Assembly (NCBI GenBank): GCA_006503535.1
Contig: QYRS01000002.1
Location: forward strand, 4,092,001-4,156,000
DNA from: Arthrinium phaeospermum
Lineage: Eukaryota > Ascomycota > Sordariomycetes > Amphisphaeriales > Apiosporaceae
Reading direction: 5' to 3'
DNA length: 64,000 nt
The notes under the pieces were generated by a model that was given only the letters and a program-made list of their open reading frames with translations, did not search any database and was not told the DNA's origin. Below are positions 1 to 11,976 of the stretch, piece after piece; position 1 is the first letter of the stretch, and every line of letters begins with the position of its first letter. Made by a program: the position numbers and the translations under genes.

Positions 1-1572
1 AGTACCGCAAAAAGCAGTCACTTGATATTATCTGGAAATTATCGGAGCTGCATACATCCGTCGGGAGAACAGGACTCGGTGCCACGGACGAGCTATTGGT
101 GATTGGGGGCTGTCGAGGGGGGCTGATTCTCCAGAATTCGTCGGATGTCCCCGCACTACTCCAAACATCGTGAAGGTCAGCTTGTACACCTAAAGTCAGC
201 TAGTATTGGAATCACTTCACTGTTTAACAACTCCAGCATCTCAGACATCATATTATATTTTATATTCTGGAATGTATTTTCTGTTTACTACTGTAATTGT
301 ATACGAGCTATTGAGCTATTGAATCATCCATAATCAACATAGTCATCGACAGTAGAGAGCCGGAGGCTCATAATAGTTCATCAGAGCCAATCATCCCTTG
401 GTTACACAATGGGGGCTGAGGAAGGGCTATCACCAGTAACTTAATCACCGGCGTGCCTTCAAGACTGAATATACACATAAACTTACCTGCAGTACTTTCA
501 GTCCTGTAGCGCTATTAGCAAATGAGTACCCTCCAAGAATCATGTATGCCGGAAAGGGCAAATGAATCACAGGCCAAACAACCTGGGGAATATCAACAAC
601 AGAGGCTAACCTGATATGATGGCGATGATACCTCTGACAAGCCACAGCAAGTGGTGGAAAGGCATACAAGGGCTTGGGGGTTATGTGTGAAGATGGACAT
701 CTAAGTCCCCGTCCTTGATCCAGCGTCTACCCTGACCGTTGGACCATCTTTTCCACACTTACATGGCTGCCAGCCACTTAGATCATCTTTTCTCGAGCCG
801 ATGTCCTTGCGTATCTGCTGGAACCCTAACGTGGGTGATGGTTAGGTAGGTAAGTAATCAAGGCGGAGGAAGTGGCTGTTCAGTAGTTTAGAGACTAGAA
901 AAATGGGCAGGGAGAGTGTATGAAGTCCGTGAATGTCTTTAGGGTCATGGTGTTTCCGTTGAGAATTTCCCCAGACAGAATAGCAGTCTGCGGCTTACAT
1001 GTTTCTCAAGCCCTTAACGTATAACAGCTGTATGTCCATAGGGTGAAGTACTTCTATGCCATGCATAGGATATTATGAATACCAAATTCTGAGCATCAGG
1101 ATCATTTTATCCAAGATGTCTCTCTGCTTCTTTTGGGACAATAAAAGGGGATTAGCATATCGGAATGGAATGGGATATTCATATTGGAGATATGCCGCAT
1201 ATGATTGCTGTTGGCGACTGGACGACATTTGTAGACGCTTACAATTGTGAAAAAATATTGGGTCAGTAGGGAGATGATGGAATGTAGTAACTTGATATTC
1301 AATGGGGATAGATCCAGGCAAAACCAGGCTAACACCGTTCTCTAAAAGTTCAGAGCGCAGGAGAGAAGAAATATTACTTTGACAAGACATCATGATGCCT
1401 ACCACCGATAGATATGTATGATGCAGTCAGTAGGGGGCCGGGGTTTGGTGGTGATACATTCTTTAACCCGCTATTATCCGTTGGTCCCCGCGAAGGGCGA
1501 CCCCGGGCTCCACCCGAGCCTGACTTCCCTGACGGTGATTGGCACCTATCCCACCCAAGTCGCACTGCCAAT
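1..1572. other. Upstream intergenic region, no gene seen
   Basis: Both strands hold only short overlapping open frames without domains, codon bias or splice structure. The last few hundred bases, with the GC-rich block near 1430-1540, probably hold the promoter and 5' leader of the TSC1-like gene that starts at 1573. No repeat or RNA gene was recognised. Confidence 0.5.
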
Positions 1573-4500
1573 ATGGCGTCAGCTCCGTAAGTGTACCTTA
1601 ATCGGCATTAGCCATCTGTCGCACGCAGACCCTCAAGCGCCACGAACTGACACCTTCTCGCTCGATATCAGGTCCTTCAAGGAGCTGTCCAAAGCCATCA
1701 GCTCCTTCATACCCACCGCACGATTACCCCTCCCCGACGACCTCATCGAGATCATCGAAGGCTACCTCGAGAAGCATGAAAAGTTTGACGAGAGCGTCGC
1801 CGACAGGCTCAACGATGACCTCATCGCCATATACCAGAAGGATGTCAAAGGCACCCAGGCCCGCTACGGGCCCTTCCTCAACATCCTGCGCCGATTGAGG
1901 CCGCTGATCGGACCGGCAAAGATCATACAATGGTGGGAACAGCTTCTGCCAATGCTGGACCTGCTCAACCAGGAGAAGGATCTGGCGTCGGAGGCTCAAA
2001 AACTGTTCCTGGACGTCCTGACCTCGGATGATGGAGACAGCGCGGAGGATCCCGTTGCTGGCGCCGCAGTCGCTTTGGCGGAAAAAGTCATGGCTTTCTG
2101 GGTGCAAGACCGTTGTTCCGCTATAACGGCGGACGCGGGTCTTGCAGTCTTCAAGGAAAAGCAACTGCGGGGGTATTGATCATCTACGGGAAAAGACACC
2201 CGCGGGATTTCATGGGCCTCCTGGACAAATACATGGTGGACAAGAAATGGCGACCCCACGCGCTGAACTTGATGGGCGACTATATACAGAGCCAGCCGCC
2301 TCACCTTCACCAAATCCTACAAACCCCCATCTTTGGGACCTTGATCAACATTCTTCAACTAGATACGTCTACAACTGTGGTGACTCTGGCCCTGACGGTA
2401 TTGACCATGATCTTGCCGCATATGCCGTCCTCGTTAGTCCCTCACTTGTCCACCCTGTTCAACGTATATGCCCGGATACTATTTTGGGAGCGTGAGCTCT
2501 CTGCCATCGAGCTAGGAGTCAGTGCCCACGCCGAACAGAGAATGTCCCCAAGTGCGACGGGGTGGCAAAAGATGTCGTATGCGCCAGAAATCGAGGAGAG
2601 AACTATACCCCAGCTTCTGAACTACTTTACCATCTACGGGCTATATCCTATCAACTTCATGGACTACATTCGGAAGCCTCAGCGCTATCTTCGTCATGCG
2701 GATGCTCCGGACTCAGACGACATAGAGGTGCAACCCACAGAGATCAGACATGCCTCGGAACCGTTCCGCCAGTGCCACTTGCTGCACGAGAACTTCTACA
2801 CTCTGACTATTGACTCTGAGAAGACCGACTTTGGTAGGTGGATCAAGAGTGAGCCGCGGAGGTTGTGGCGAACTGCATAGCCCTGCGTCATTCCATCGAC
2901 ATGGAAGGCGAGACCGACATGCCGTTCGGCCAGCCTGGCGTCCGAAACCCCTCGGCAAGAGGTGACTTTGAGAAGGACGCGCAGGATCATGCTCTTCTAA
3001 GCACGTCTCTCTCCAGGGCGAACTCGAGTCTTGGTGGGCCGCAACGAGAGAGCTCGCAGACGGCGTTCGTCGAGTCGCCCACCAGTGGTCGCTCTTACCC
3101 TACAATAATCCGCCAGTCGTCCCAGAGTAGCCGTCATTCTCTGCATGACGGTTCGAGCGCAAGGCCGTCAAATAGGGGTGGTGATAGCCCAGCATTACAG
3201 GCGCAGCTGACCTCCTTTGGTTCACAGACGCATTTGCAGGACATGATCAACTCGAACAAGGCTATCAAGTCAGAGTTGCACCAATCGCTGGCTAACGACA
3301 GCGTCCCGTCACTAGCTTTGAGCCAGCAAGAGTCCAACTCGGAGCTGGCTAACGACAGCGTCCGTCACTAGCTTGAGCCAGCAAGAGTCCAACTCGGAGG
3401 AGGCCGGGGCTTTGACCCATGGGACTACTCAATATACCAGCACTCCCGTGTCTACAACAGCCGTTAACGATGAACAACAATACTACCACCTCTATCGGCA
3501 AATCATTACTTCACAACGACTTGGCGTTTGAACGTTTCATGAAACAACACAGCACTTAACACATATGGGCGAGCGAAGCAGGCTAGTCAGGGAGGCGGCT
3601 TCCGAAGCTGAAGCGCAAAACATCCTCGCCACACGGCAGCTAAAGCAAGGCTGGAGGAGGCGAAGAAGATCGAGGTTCAGACAAAGAAGGATTCAGAGCG
3701 GAGTCGCACTTGCTAAGAAATGGGAGGCAGATCTGTCTTCCAAGCTGCGTGTTCTTCGGGAAGAACAAAGAAAGTGGAACGCAGAACGAGACAGTCTTAT
3801 GCGGACTTGGAGGTGATCAAGGTCGAGACTGATAAGCTTCGCGTTCTCGTCTCCGAAGCAGAGACGAGAGAACTTGGCTGGAAACAGGGGTCCAGTCAGT
3901 CGAAGCAGACGCGAGCGAGCTGGAGCACTTGAAGAAAGAAGTTGAGCGGTTGACCGTCTCTGAGCGCAACTACCAAGCCCAGGAGAAATGAGCGACAAGC
4001 TGCCATGGCGGGAGCAAAGCCGATAGGAGGCCGAGATGCTAGAGATGAAGCTCAAAGCCCGTGACGTCGAGATACAGCAGGCTCATGATCTTTACAAGTC
4101 TCAGATTGTGGTGCTGAACACGAAACTGCAAGATGCCCTCAAGAGCGGGTCCGAAAGAAAGCGGACGGGCTCAAGTCCCAGTCGAGAGCATGATGGCTGC
4201 GAGCAGGGCTCAACAAGAGGAGTTGAAGAGACGAATTGCTGACCTGACAAGCAAAAACGCCGCTCTGAACGGAACCATCCTGGAGTTGCAATCACAGATC
4301 CCTCATCGGTCTTCAGCCGAGTTCCCACGTCCGACATCGCCCGACACAGGCATGCCAGTCTGCTACTCGGTGGATTCAGGCAGCCCTGTGAGTTACCGCA
4401 ACCGACAGCATCGTGGGTCGGACCCGGAGAATTACGATGCCGATACTGAGCACCACGGAGCCTCTGGAGCCTTACAGCTCCTCGTTACACATGGGCACCC

Positions 4501-4749
4501 AGTCGCCCGGTCATCTACGCCATCTCTTGCCGAAGGGTCCGACTTTACTGGCAGGGGCAGTCCCACAGGGGAACGTCACTACGGAAGAGGTGCGTCACAG
4601 CGCATCATGAAGATCTGGAAGAAAATAACCTCTAACTCGCGGCTTGTAGGCAGCGTTCAAAACATTCTACGGAAGGACAGGAGGGACAGCAGCAGGAGTA
4701 AGGACAGGAAGAAGTCGGGGGTATCCGGGGCATTCGCGGCTTTGTTTAG
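1573..4749 (+). pseudogene. tsc1: TSC1 (hamartin) homologue, many frameshifts
   Basis: Hamartin pairs with TSC2 to form the Rheb GAP complex that restrains TORC1. The start is ATG 1573. A four-codon exon ends at 1586, and an intron 1587-1671 (GTAAGT...ATATCAG) joins to SFKELSKAISSF. The N-terminal alpha-helical core follows, with motifs such as PFLNILRRLRP, YIQSQPPHLH, LTIDSEKTDFGRWIKSEP and later HNDLAFERFMKQQH, then a coiled-coil region and a basic C-terminus. The reading frame is lost in the G run 2169-2173 and near 2853. After 3345 it breaks about ten more times, including a 57/55-base tandem duplication. The final stop is either TAG 4747-4749, reached after one more shift, or 4868-4870. 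Identity is clear from motif order. Whether it is a true pseudogene or a badly sequenced gene cannot be decided here. Confidence 0.78.
3288..3399 (+). repeat. Tandem 57/55-base duplication inside TSC1
   Basis: Copy 1 (3288-3344, 57 bases) and copy 2 (3345-3399, 55 bases) both begin CTGGCTAACGACAGCG and end CCAACTCGGAG. Copy 2 differs only by losing one C from a CCC run and one T from a TTT run. Copy 1 is a multiple of three. Copy 2 breaks the frame and brings in the stop at 3369-3371. Confidence 0.9.
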
Positions 4750-6692
4750 CACGCCAGCACGCGTTGAGGCTTCGGACTCTTTACAGCCATGGTCACTACT
4801 GAAGCCCATGGGAGGTTTTGTACTAGTAACTCTGTCGCAGGAGGTTAACTACGTTTTCACTCAACTATGACTGACCATCAGTGTTCCAACAAGACTGTAA
4901 TACTTTTGAGAGGTATTACTCGTCCAAACATAACATGAATGCAAAATGAAGAGTGTGCCGTGGCTTGAAGCCACGGCGGCCCCCCAGCTGGGCTGAGCGT
5001 CACGTATGAGACAGCAATTACACAAGAGTTGGCAGTTGGGCTGGGTCATTCGGGGCCGTGGCGTCTGCTTACCGTCATGTACGTTGCTAGTGGCCGGCAT
5101 GCAAGAGGTGTCTCGGCCTGCATGAAGTTAGATGCAGGAACAAGCCAGTCGAGGAACGCCACCAGGCAGGGAGAGGGAGCGATGACTCTGGTTCCTTTTT
5201 CCTTCTTTCGTTCTTCTTCCTCCTCCTTTTTTCTGGTTCTGATTCTCAAGGAAAGACATCGAACGGACATGCACTAGCTTGGTGCCTGGATTAGCAGCGG
5301 AAGCAGGTAACAGTGGCAGTAGCTTTTGCGTCCTTTACGTTGACCCTTTTACATAAAAGTATTGATTCGCATGAAAACGATGCGTGCGGTAGCGGCAGCA
5401 GTAGAGTAGCAGTAGCATCAGGGAATGGTGTGGACGGAGAATACGAGGTTGGAGGTCAGCAGCAGGCGCTTGAATACATACCTAACCATTCGCGTAGGTA
5501 TGTTCCGGGCATCCGCCTGTACAACCGAAATCGACAGGTCATCCATCATCACTTCCAATTACTACCTACGCGGTACTGCAGGGCATAATCGGTCACAACA
5601 CTCAGCTGATGAATGGATTATTCCATCGACCTAATCATTTAAATCCCATACCACCCCGTGTCGGGAAGGAACTAAACCCAAAGTAAAAATTGGCATTCGC
5701 GGGAGAGAACACCCCCAAAGGCGGGAAACACGAAGGTTGACCCGAATGAGCAAGAATGACAAGGGACAAACATCAGACGGCTCAGCGTCATTGGTCCGAT
5801 CTCAACAAAACCCGGTCCTTGTCAGGACAGGAACAAGGGTGTGTACCTACGCACTTGCCTACTACGGCTGGCTGTCTGATTCTACTTACCTATGTTAGCT
5901 AAAAGTAAGCCACAGACATCTGGACCTTGCTGGCTGACTGACTGCCACGCACGCACAGGCACACACACCCATCAGAGAAGCGAGAAGCAAGATGCAGGGG
6001 GTGGGAATGAGAATAAAAAAACGAAGCGTAACGTAACGATACATCCAAAGTTCAGTCATGACAAGCCCCGGTCAGCACTCTAGCCTTCGTACCTACTACG
6101 TATCAGTTTTATGTAGTAGTCATCGGCTGTCGGTTCAGGTACACACACATACCCAAGGAAAGGAGAGAAAAAAGACGTTAGACACTGGAGGTCAGGTCCA
6201 GCCGAGAAGGGAGGGCCAAGCTAGACGCGCGCACCCATTCCATCCATCCCGTACGTACATGCCCTGAATGGGAAGGGGAAATCAACAAAATACGGACTGC
6301 GTGCCGGGTAGGTCTTGACTGCGTAATGACTTCCCTCTCCCCCTTCTCCGTCTCCTTTCCTTCCATCCCACTCTCCTCTAGTCACACCACATCGTCTGTT
6401 TGGGTTTCCTACGCAGACCTGTCGTGATATACACTCGCTTGTTGGTTGCTACTTTGCAATCCTTCTTCTTCTTAATACCTACATTATCAACTACTTTTTT
6501 GCCGCTCGCTCGCTTTGTCTCTCGTTGTAAAACCGTCCTTTGGGGCTTTCTTCTATATTACCTACTTCCACCTACATAGTCTCAGCAATTGAACCTCAGC
6601 AGCACTCCTAGTACAACCCTCTTGTTCTTTGGAAGGAACTTTGCCTGCCCTCTAATAACTACCTATCCTCGACTCATCTACCTATCGCCAAT
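4750..6692. other. Intergenic region and GH17 promoter
   Basis: No convincing gene is present. A near-perfect palindrome lies at 4957-4977. Pyrimidine-rich stretches at about 5190-5240 and 6330-6560 lie upstream of the glucanase start and look like a typical fungal promoter and 5' leader. Open frames here are short and compositionally random. Confidence 0.5.
4957..4977. repeat. Perfect inverted repeat, 10-base arms
   Basis: GCCGTGGCTT and AAGCCACGGC flank a single central G. It lies about 210 bases past the proposed TSC1 stop at 4749, so it could be a terminator-like RNA hairpin or a protein-binding palindrome. No neighbouring transposon structure was seen. Confidence 0.5.
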
Positions 6693-8266
6693 ATGCGTGT
6701 CACTGGCGGGATCTTGGCACTGGCCGCAGGGGCCTCTGCCGCCACCAAGGGCTTCAACTACGGAAGCACCTTCACCAACGGTGCGGCCAAGCAGCAGTCG
6801 GACTTCGAGGCCGAGTTCACGGCTGCCCAGAAGTTGGCCGGCGCTCCCGGCTTCACCTCGGCTCGTCTGTACACCATGGTCCAGGGCGGCACAGCCAACT
6901 CGCCCATCTCGGCCATCCAGGCGGCCATCAACACCAAGACGTCACTGCTGCTGGGGCTTTGGGCCTCTGCCGGAGATACCACCTTCGGCAACGAGCTGAC
7001 GGCCCTCAAGTCGGCCATCGACACATACGGCGACGCCTTCACCAGCATTGTCGAGGGCATCTCTGTGGGCTCCGAGGACCTGTACCGAAACAGCGCGTAA
7101 GTACCTACTACGACTGGTCAATACCAACTTTCTCAGGGCCTTGGCTAACCATGACACGCTCTTAGCATGGGCCAGAAGAATGGCGAGAACCCAGGTGTCA
7201 ACCCTGAAGTGATTGCCAACTACATCAGCGAGGTTAAGAAGTTGATCTCGGGCACAAGCCTCAAGGCCCCTATTGGTCACGTCGACACTTGGACTGCTTG
7301 GGCCAATGGTTCCAACAAGGCCGTCGCCGATGCCTGCGACTGGCTCGGCACCGACGCTTACCCATACTTCCAAGATACCATGGAAAACCCCATTGCGCAG
7401 GGTCTCCCCCTCTTTGACGATGCTCTGGGTCAGACACAGGCGGCCGCTGGCGGAAAGCCAGTCTGGGTCACCGAAACTGGTACGTTCGCATCTCCCGTTT
7501 GCTTGTGATCCCATGAGGACAACACCTGGGCGTAGGCATGCTTTCTCGGATACGAATACTAATACTACTGTCTGTCTCGCAGGCTGGCCTGTTAGTGGCA
7601 AGACTGTCGGCCAAGCCGTGCCCTCGACAGAGAATGCCAAGCAGTACTGGGACACGGTCGGCTGCGGCAAGCTCTTCGGCAACGTGAACACGTGGTGGTA
7701 CACCCTGCAGGATGCCGCCCCGACACACCCAACCCAGCCTTTGGCCTGCTCGGCAACGACCTGAACGGCAAGCCCCTGTTCGACCTCTCGTGCTCCAACG
7801 TCCAGTCCAGCTCTTCAGCCTCTGCGTCTCAGAGCACCACCATGTCGACGGCTGTCGGTGGACCTTCGGCCTCGGCCACTGGTAGCACCGGTGGCAGCCC
7901 CGGCATTGGTGGCAGCGTCCAGTCTTCGCAGCTGAGCCTGGAGGCCTCGGCTACTGGTTCCGTGAGTGTGACCGTTAGCGCTACCAACCCGGCAGCACTG
8001 GTGGCCCTGGCAGCAGCTCCGGAGGTGGCAGTGGCTCGGGCAGTGGCTCGGGCAGCGGCAGCGGCGGAAACTATGGATCAGCCAGTCCTAGCTCGGGCTT
8101 CGGCTCTGGTTCCGGTGCTGGTAGCTATGGTTCTAACAGCACCGTCACCACTGGCTCGCCCAGCCCCACCCAGGTCCCCGGCACCAGCGCTGCGGCGTCT
8201 GACATGCAGTCCGGTGCTTACGGCGCGCTTGTCGCTGCTATCATTGTCGCCCTCACAGCGTTTTAG
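6693..8266 (+). CDS. GH17 beta-1,3-glucanase (EglC/Bgl2 type), GPI-anchored
   Basis: A secreted wall-remodelling glucanase. The signal peptide begins [16 protein letters not shown] and is followed by [12 protein letters not shown], typical of the GH17 N-terminus. [15 protein letters not shown] contains the expected acid/base Glu, and [14 protein letters not shown] contains the nucleophile Glu. Introns are 7097-7165 (GTAAGT...TTAG) and 7480-7582 (GTACGT...CGCAG). After the catalytic domain come a Ser/Gly-rich linker and a hydrophobic C-terminus ending [13 protein letters not shown], consistent with a GPI anchor. Two single missing bases break the frame: near 7715, where TLQDAAP should continue [16 protein letters not shown], and near 7992, after SVTVSATNP in the Gly/Ser linker. 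Both restore perfectly with one base, so a functional gene is likely. Confidence 0.88.
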
Positions 8267-9749
8267 AGGGGAAATGGAATGGTCCCTGAGCCTGTAAGCT
8301 GAGATAATCGGTTCAGGCGACCATAGGCGTTCATGTGCACATTTACTTTCGATCCATTTGTTGTGGATATCGACATGATTGGGAATAGGGATAACGGATA
8401 TGGACATGGGCAATGGCACACCCAAAAGGCCTGAGGAACGGATACGATAGACCTGACTTTGACACTTTGACGTAACAGTTTTGTAATATGATCTCTCTCC
8501 ATCCTCCGGGGAGTGTATGCGGGGGCATTTTTGCCTACCGGGTTCTTGAACAAAGATTGGCATTCAACTACTATCATACATAAGCATGTCCCTGACTACA
8601 TACTCGCGTGTGACCTCTCTCAGACTTCTCCTAACTATCCGGCTTGGTCTTCGAGCATGGATAATTCCCGAATTAGTGTGCATTACTTGGACCAACTGAA
8701 TGTCAACGAATATAAGGGCTAACAGAGCCCACGGACTTTGGATACTGTCCTGTCCAGTGATGAAAGTACAGCAACCAAGACCGATCCTACGTTGTAAAAG
8801 CATTACTGAAGATACTCACTGATTCATGTCAACACCATGATAGTGGATAGATAATACCTGTATTTTTCGCCGTGACGTTAACCCGGTATCTTAATCGATA
8901 ACCGGCGTTGAGCTATTCCCCTTCAATATTAAGATTAAGTACTATATATAGGGGGAAATCGTATCATATAAGAAGCACATATTCGGATTATCTTTGTCTA
9001 CCACCTTAGATAGGGATATAGGATGACTGGATTTCCCTGGATTAAACCCGGCCTGGCTCATGTATATATGCTACATGGCATTGCATATGATGTGTGGACC
9101 GAGTTCAACTACAGGCGTTCGTTTTCGTCATGACACGGCAATACAAGGTCGCTGGGATCTTGGCAATCGATCTACTACTTCGCATCAGGTAGCAAATTGG
9201 GATATTTCAGGTGGAACACTTGTTCAGCTTGTGGTACATTTCCATATAACATAGAGTATATTTATTATTTAGCCAAACATGACCGGATCGAAGGGTCGCT
9301 CAGCTCTGTCGGATTCGTACAACCACAAAGCCCCTAGCCTCCAAATCGACGCAAGGTCTTCTAATGGGCCATGCTCCGTCTCTGAATATGCATAGAAGTC
9401 ATATTTTGTTACATAATCGATGCATTACACAAGCTCGACATCAACGGTTGCTCTTGAGAGACTATCCTTGAAAAACAATTAAATGTCCCAATGATAATAT
9501 TAGAACTACCTGATCTGGTTTTCGCCATGCTCTCTCTATTCCATAACAGGAGCAGCCGTGTATGGGGATGCCGAATCACCATTCCCATATAATATCAAAA
9601 CGCCATGCGATTTTCCTTCCTTCCTTTTTCTTCGTTCCCTTCCTTCCTCGCCCCAGTTCTGAAAAGACCCAATAGAGAAAATCGAAAAGGGGAGGCGTTA
9701 AGCCGCGGCGGGGGGTTCAGGGGGGCACAGACAGACAGTACTTTCATCG
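8267..9749. other. Convergent intergenic region
   Basis: This lies between the 3' ends of the glucanase and the mitochondrial kinase. It is moderately AT-rich, especially about 8820-9260. Only short random open frames are present, and no repeat, RNA gene or conserved protein was recognised. Confidence 0.5.
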
Positions 9750-11148
9750 TCATTGGATCTTACCGACGCCCTTAAGTCGGAGATACACATCCGTACCCCA
9801 GCCGTGGAGGCTCTGCACGTTGATGCCGCCGCCAAAGTACTCGGCGTAGGCCCGGCTCAGCGGCAAGCCGTACCCCAGCCCCGCGATGGAGCTGCCCCCG
9901 CCGTTGGCCCCCGAGATGAGGTTGAGGGCCTCGGAGCCCATCATGCCGCCGCCCAGCTCGCTGCTGCCGCCGCCGGGCACCTCGTCGTAGTCGGAAAACG
10001 TCGTGAAGCTGTAGCTCCAGACGTTGGGCAGCACCTCGGGCGAGATGCCGCCGCCGCGGTCCCGGATGCGGATCGTGACCCCCGGGGCGTTGTCGTCGAG
10101 GGGCTTGATGTCCTCGCTGCGGAAGGCGCCCATGTCCTCGGCGGGCGGGCGCAGCGTCACCCGCGGCGGGCCCGCGTCGGGCGGCTCAGGGGCAATGGTG
10201 ATGACGACGGGCTCGCGGTTGCGGCGCGTCTCGACCGTGGCCCGGAACGCGTTCTTGAGCAGCTCCGTGATGATGTACTCGAGGTGCATGGGCACGTAGG
10301 CGAACTGCGTGTCGGGCTCGCCGTCGATGACCCAGTGCGGGCGCACGCCGTACTTGAGCTCGCACAGCTCGGCCACCCAGTTGGCGCACGAGTCCACCAC
10401 CTGCGCCGGGCACAGCGCCGTGTCGATGACGCCGATGTAGCTGGGGTGCTCGGGCAGGGCGTCGGGCTCGAGGCCGGGTCGAAGTGCGGCGCGGAGCTGT
10501 AGTGCAGGGCAATGTGCTGCTCGGCGATCAGGCGGGTGCCGATGCGGGCGCGCAGGTGCTCGTCCAGGAAGCGCGTGACCTCATTCGGGAGATGTAGCGG
10601 CGGCACTCGAGGAAGCCCTTGGCGAGGATGGGGATGGTGTCCTGGTGGGTTGCGACGAGCTCGGCCAGGACCGAGGTAAAACGGATCTCGGCGTCGAGGT
10701 TCGCAATGGTGCGGTGCTTCCACGGGAGCAGCGTGGAGAGCGAGTGCAGGTAGTTGTTGTAGATCTTGCTGATGTTGGGGTTAGACACGACAATGAAGGG
10801 CAGGTTGCGCAGGGCCTGTATCCGTCGAGCCAGCCGGATGGGCAGCAGGCTCAGGGTGAAGTTGGCGGACTGGAAGAGGGCCTCGCTCGACAGGGGCGGG
10901 CGGCCATGCTTGACCAGGTCGGCCAGACTCAGGGAGTGCTGGTGCTTGTTGCTGAGGTCGACGATCTCGTCGTCGGTCACGGCGGCGGTGCTGGGGGGAT
11001 GAGACCATTTCTGCGGCGGCGAGACATTGGCCGAGGTGGAATAGAACGAGGCGGCGGCCGTCCGCGCCGAGTAGTAGGGCAGCGCCGTGGTCGCAGCAGT
11101 CGGAGTCGTGCTTCTCAAACGGCCCAAGGGCCTGTACAGGGCCTTCAT
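9750..11148 (-). CDS. Mitochondrial PDK/BCKDK-family protein kinase
   Basis: A GHKL-fold kinase that phosphorylates and inactivates pyruvate or branched-chain 2-oxoacid dehydrogenase in the mitochondrial matrix. The chosen ATG 11148 gives MKALYRPLGRLRSTT, an Arg/Ser/Thr-rich presequence; an in-frame ATG at 11220 is an alternative. The N-terminal helical domain (SLADLVKHGRPPLS, RIQALRNLPFIVVSNPNI) is followed by the ATP-binding lid: N-box ELLKNAFRAT, G1 box RDRGGGISPEVLPNVWSYSF, G2 box GLGYGLPLSRAYAEYFGG. Two single-base losses interrupt the frame, near 10588 (after CRRYIS, before NEVTRFLDEH) and near 10475 (HFDP, then GLEPDALPEHPSYIG). Restored length is about 466 residues with no introns. 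The substrate, PDH or BCKDH, cannot be told from sequence. Confidence 0.85.
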
Positions 11149-11976
11149 GGTGGCATTGCGTTGTGGCAGAGGAAGAGAAACACGGATTCCGTCAAGAGCC
11201 CTGGCCGTTGCTAGAGGCATTGATCATGACCTGGAGTCAATGTCAATTGGCTGTTTGCGGGGTTGACCTGTGCCTGGGATGGAAAAGTCGGTGTCGGCGT
11301 CGGTAATTGGCAATGTCATGTCGCTCTCAGTCATCCAGAGAAGGCTCGCTGCTGACTTCCAACGCAAATGCAAATACCTACGTGCAGCATCTAACCGACT
11401 TGAATAGGTACTTTCCTACCTAGGTTCTAGGCATTCCATCCCGCTAAATCATACCCCCACGTCACTGTGCATTTTGTTCCCTTATCGGAACCAATGGAGC
11501 CCGAGATAAGCGTAATCCATCACACGCTCCCCACGCCATGTGACTGCCTGTTCATGATGGTAATATCCAATGCATCCGTGACGAATGTTTGCTACAATAC
11601 TGCATGGATCATATCGAACTCTGTATTAATGTGATGTAATATTTCTTTCAACGTAGCCAAGAGAGACCGTGATAGTAACATGTATGTAGGCTATACCTTC
11701 TGATCCATCAAGATCTGCTGCTGCTCCGGGTACTACCCGAAACTGCAATTATGTCCGTGTCCTTGCTGCTCGTGTAAACAACACACATTTTTTCATAAGG
11801 AGATAGAGATAGATAGTAAAAGGAGTTTCAAATCATCTTGCCAACGCCCGCCCGAGTTTTGTAAATCCCACTGTCCAGATCCGTACGCGCTTCCGCAAAC
11901 ATCACCATTAGATCTACATGTAGTCTTTATATACACCCCCAACCCCTTTCGACACACAGACTGACAACTTCGCCAC
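11149..11976. other. Intergenic region
   Basis: This lies between the kinase promoter side and the 3' end of the class VII chitin synthase, both on the minus strand. It should hold the kinase promoter and the chitin synthase 3' UTR. No gene or repeat is seen. Confidence 0.5.
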
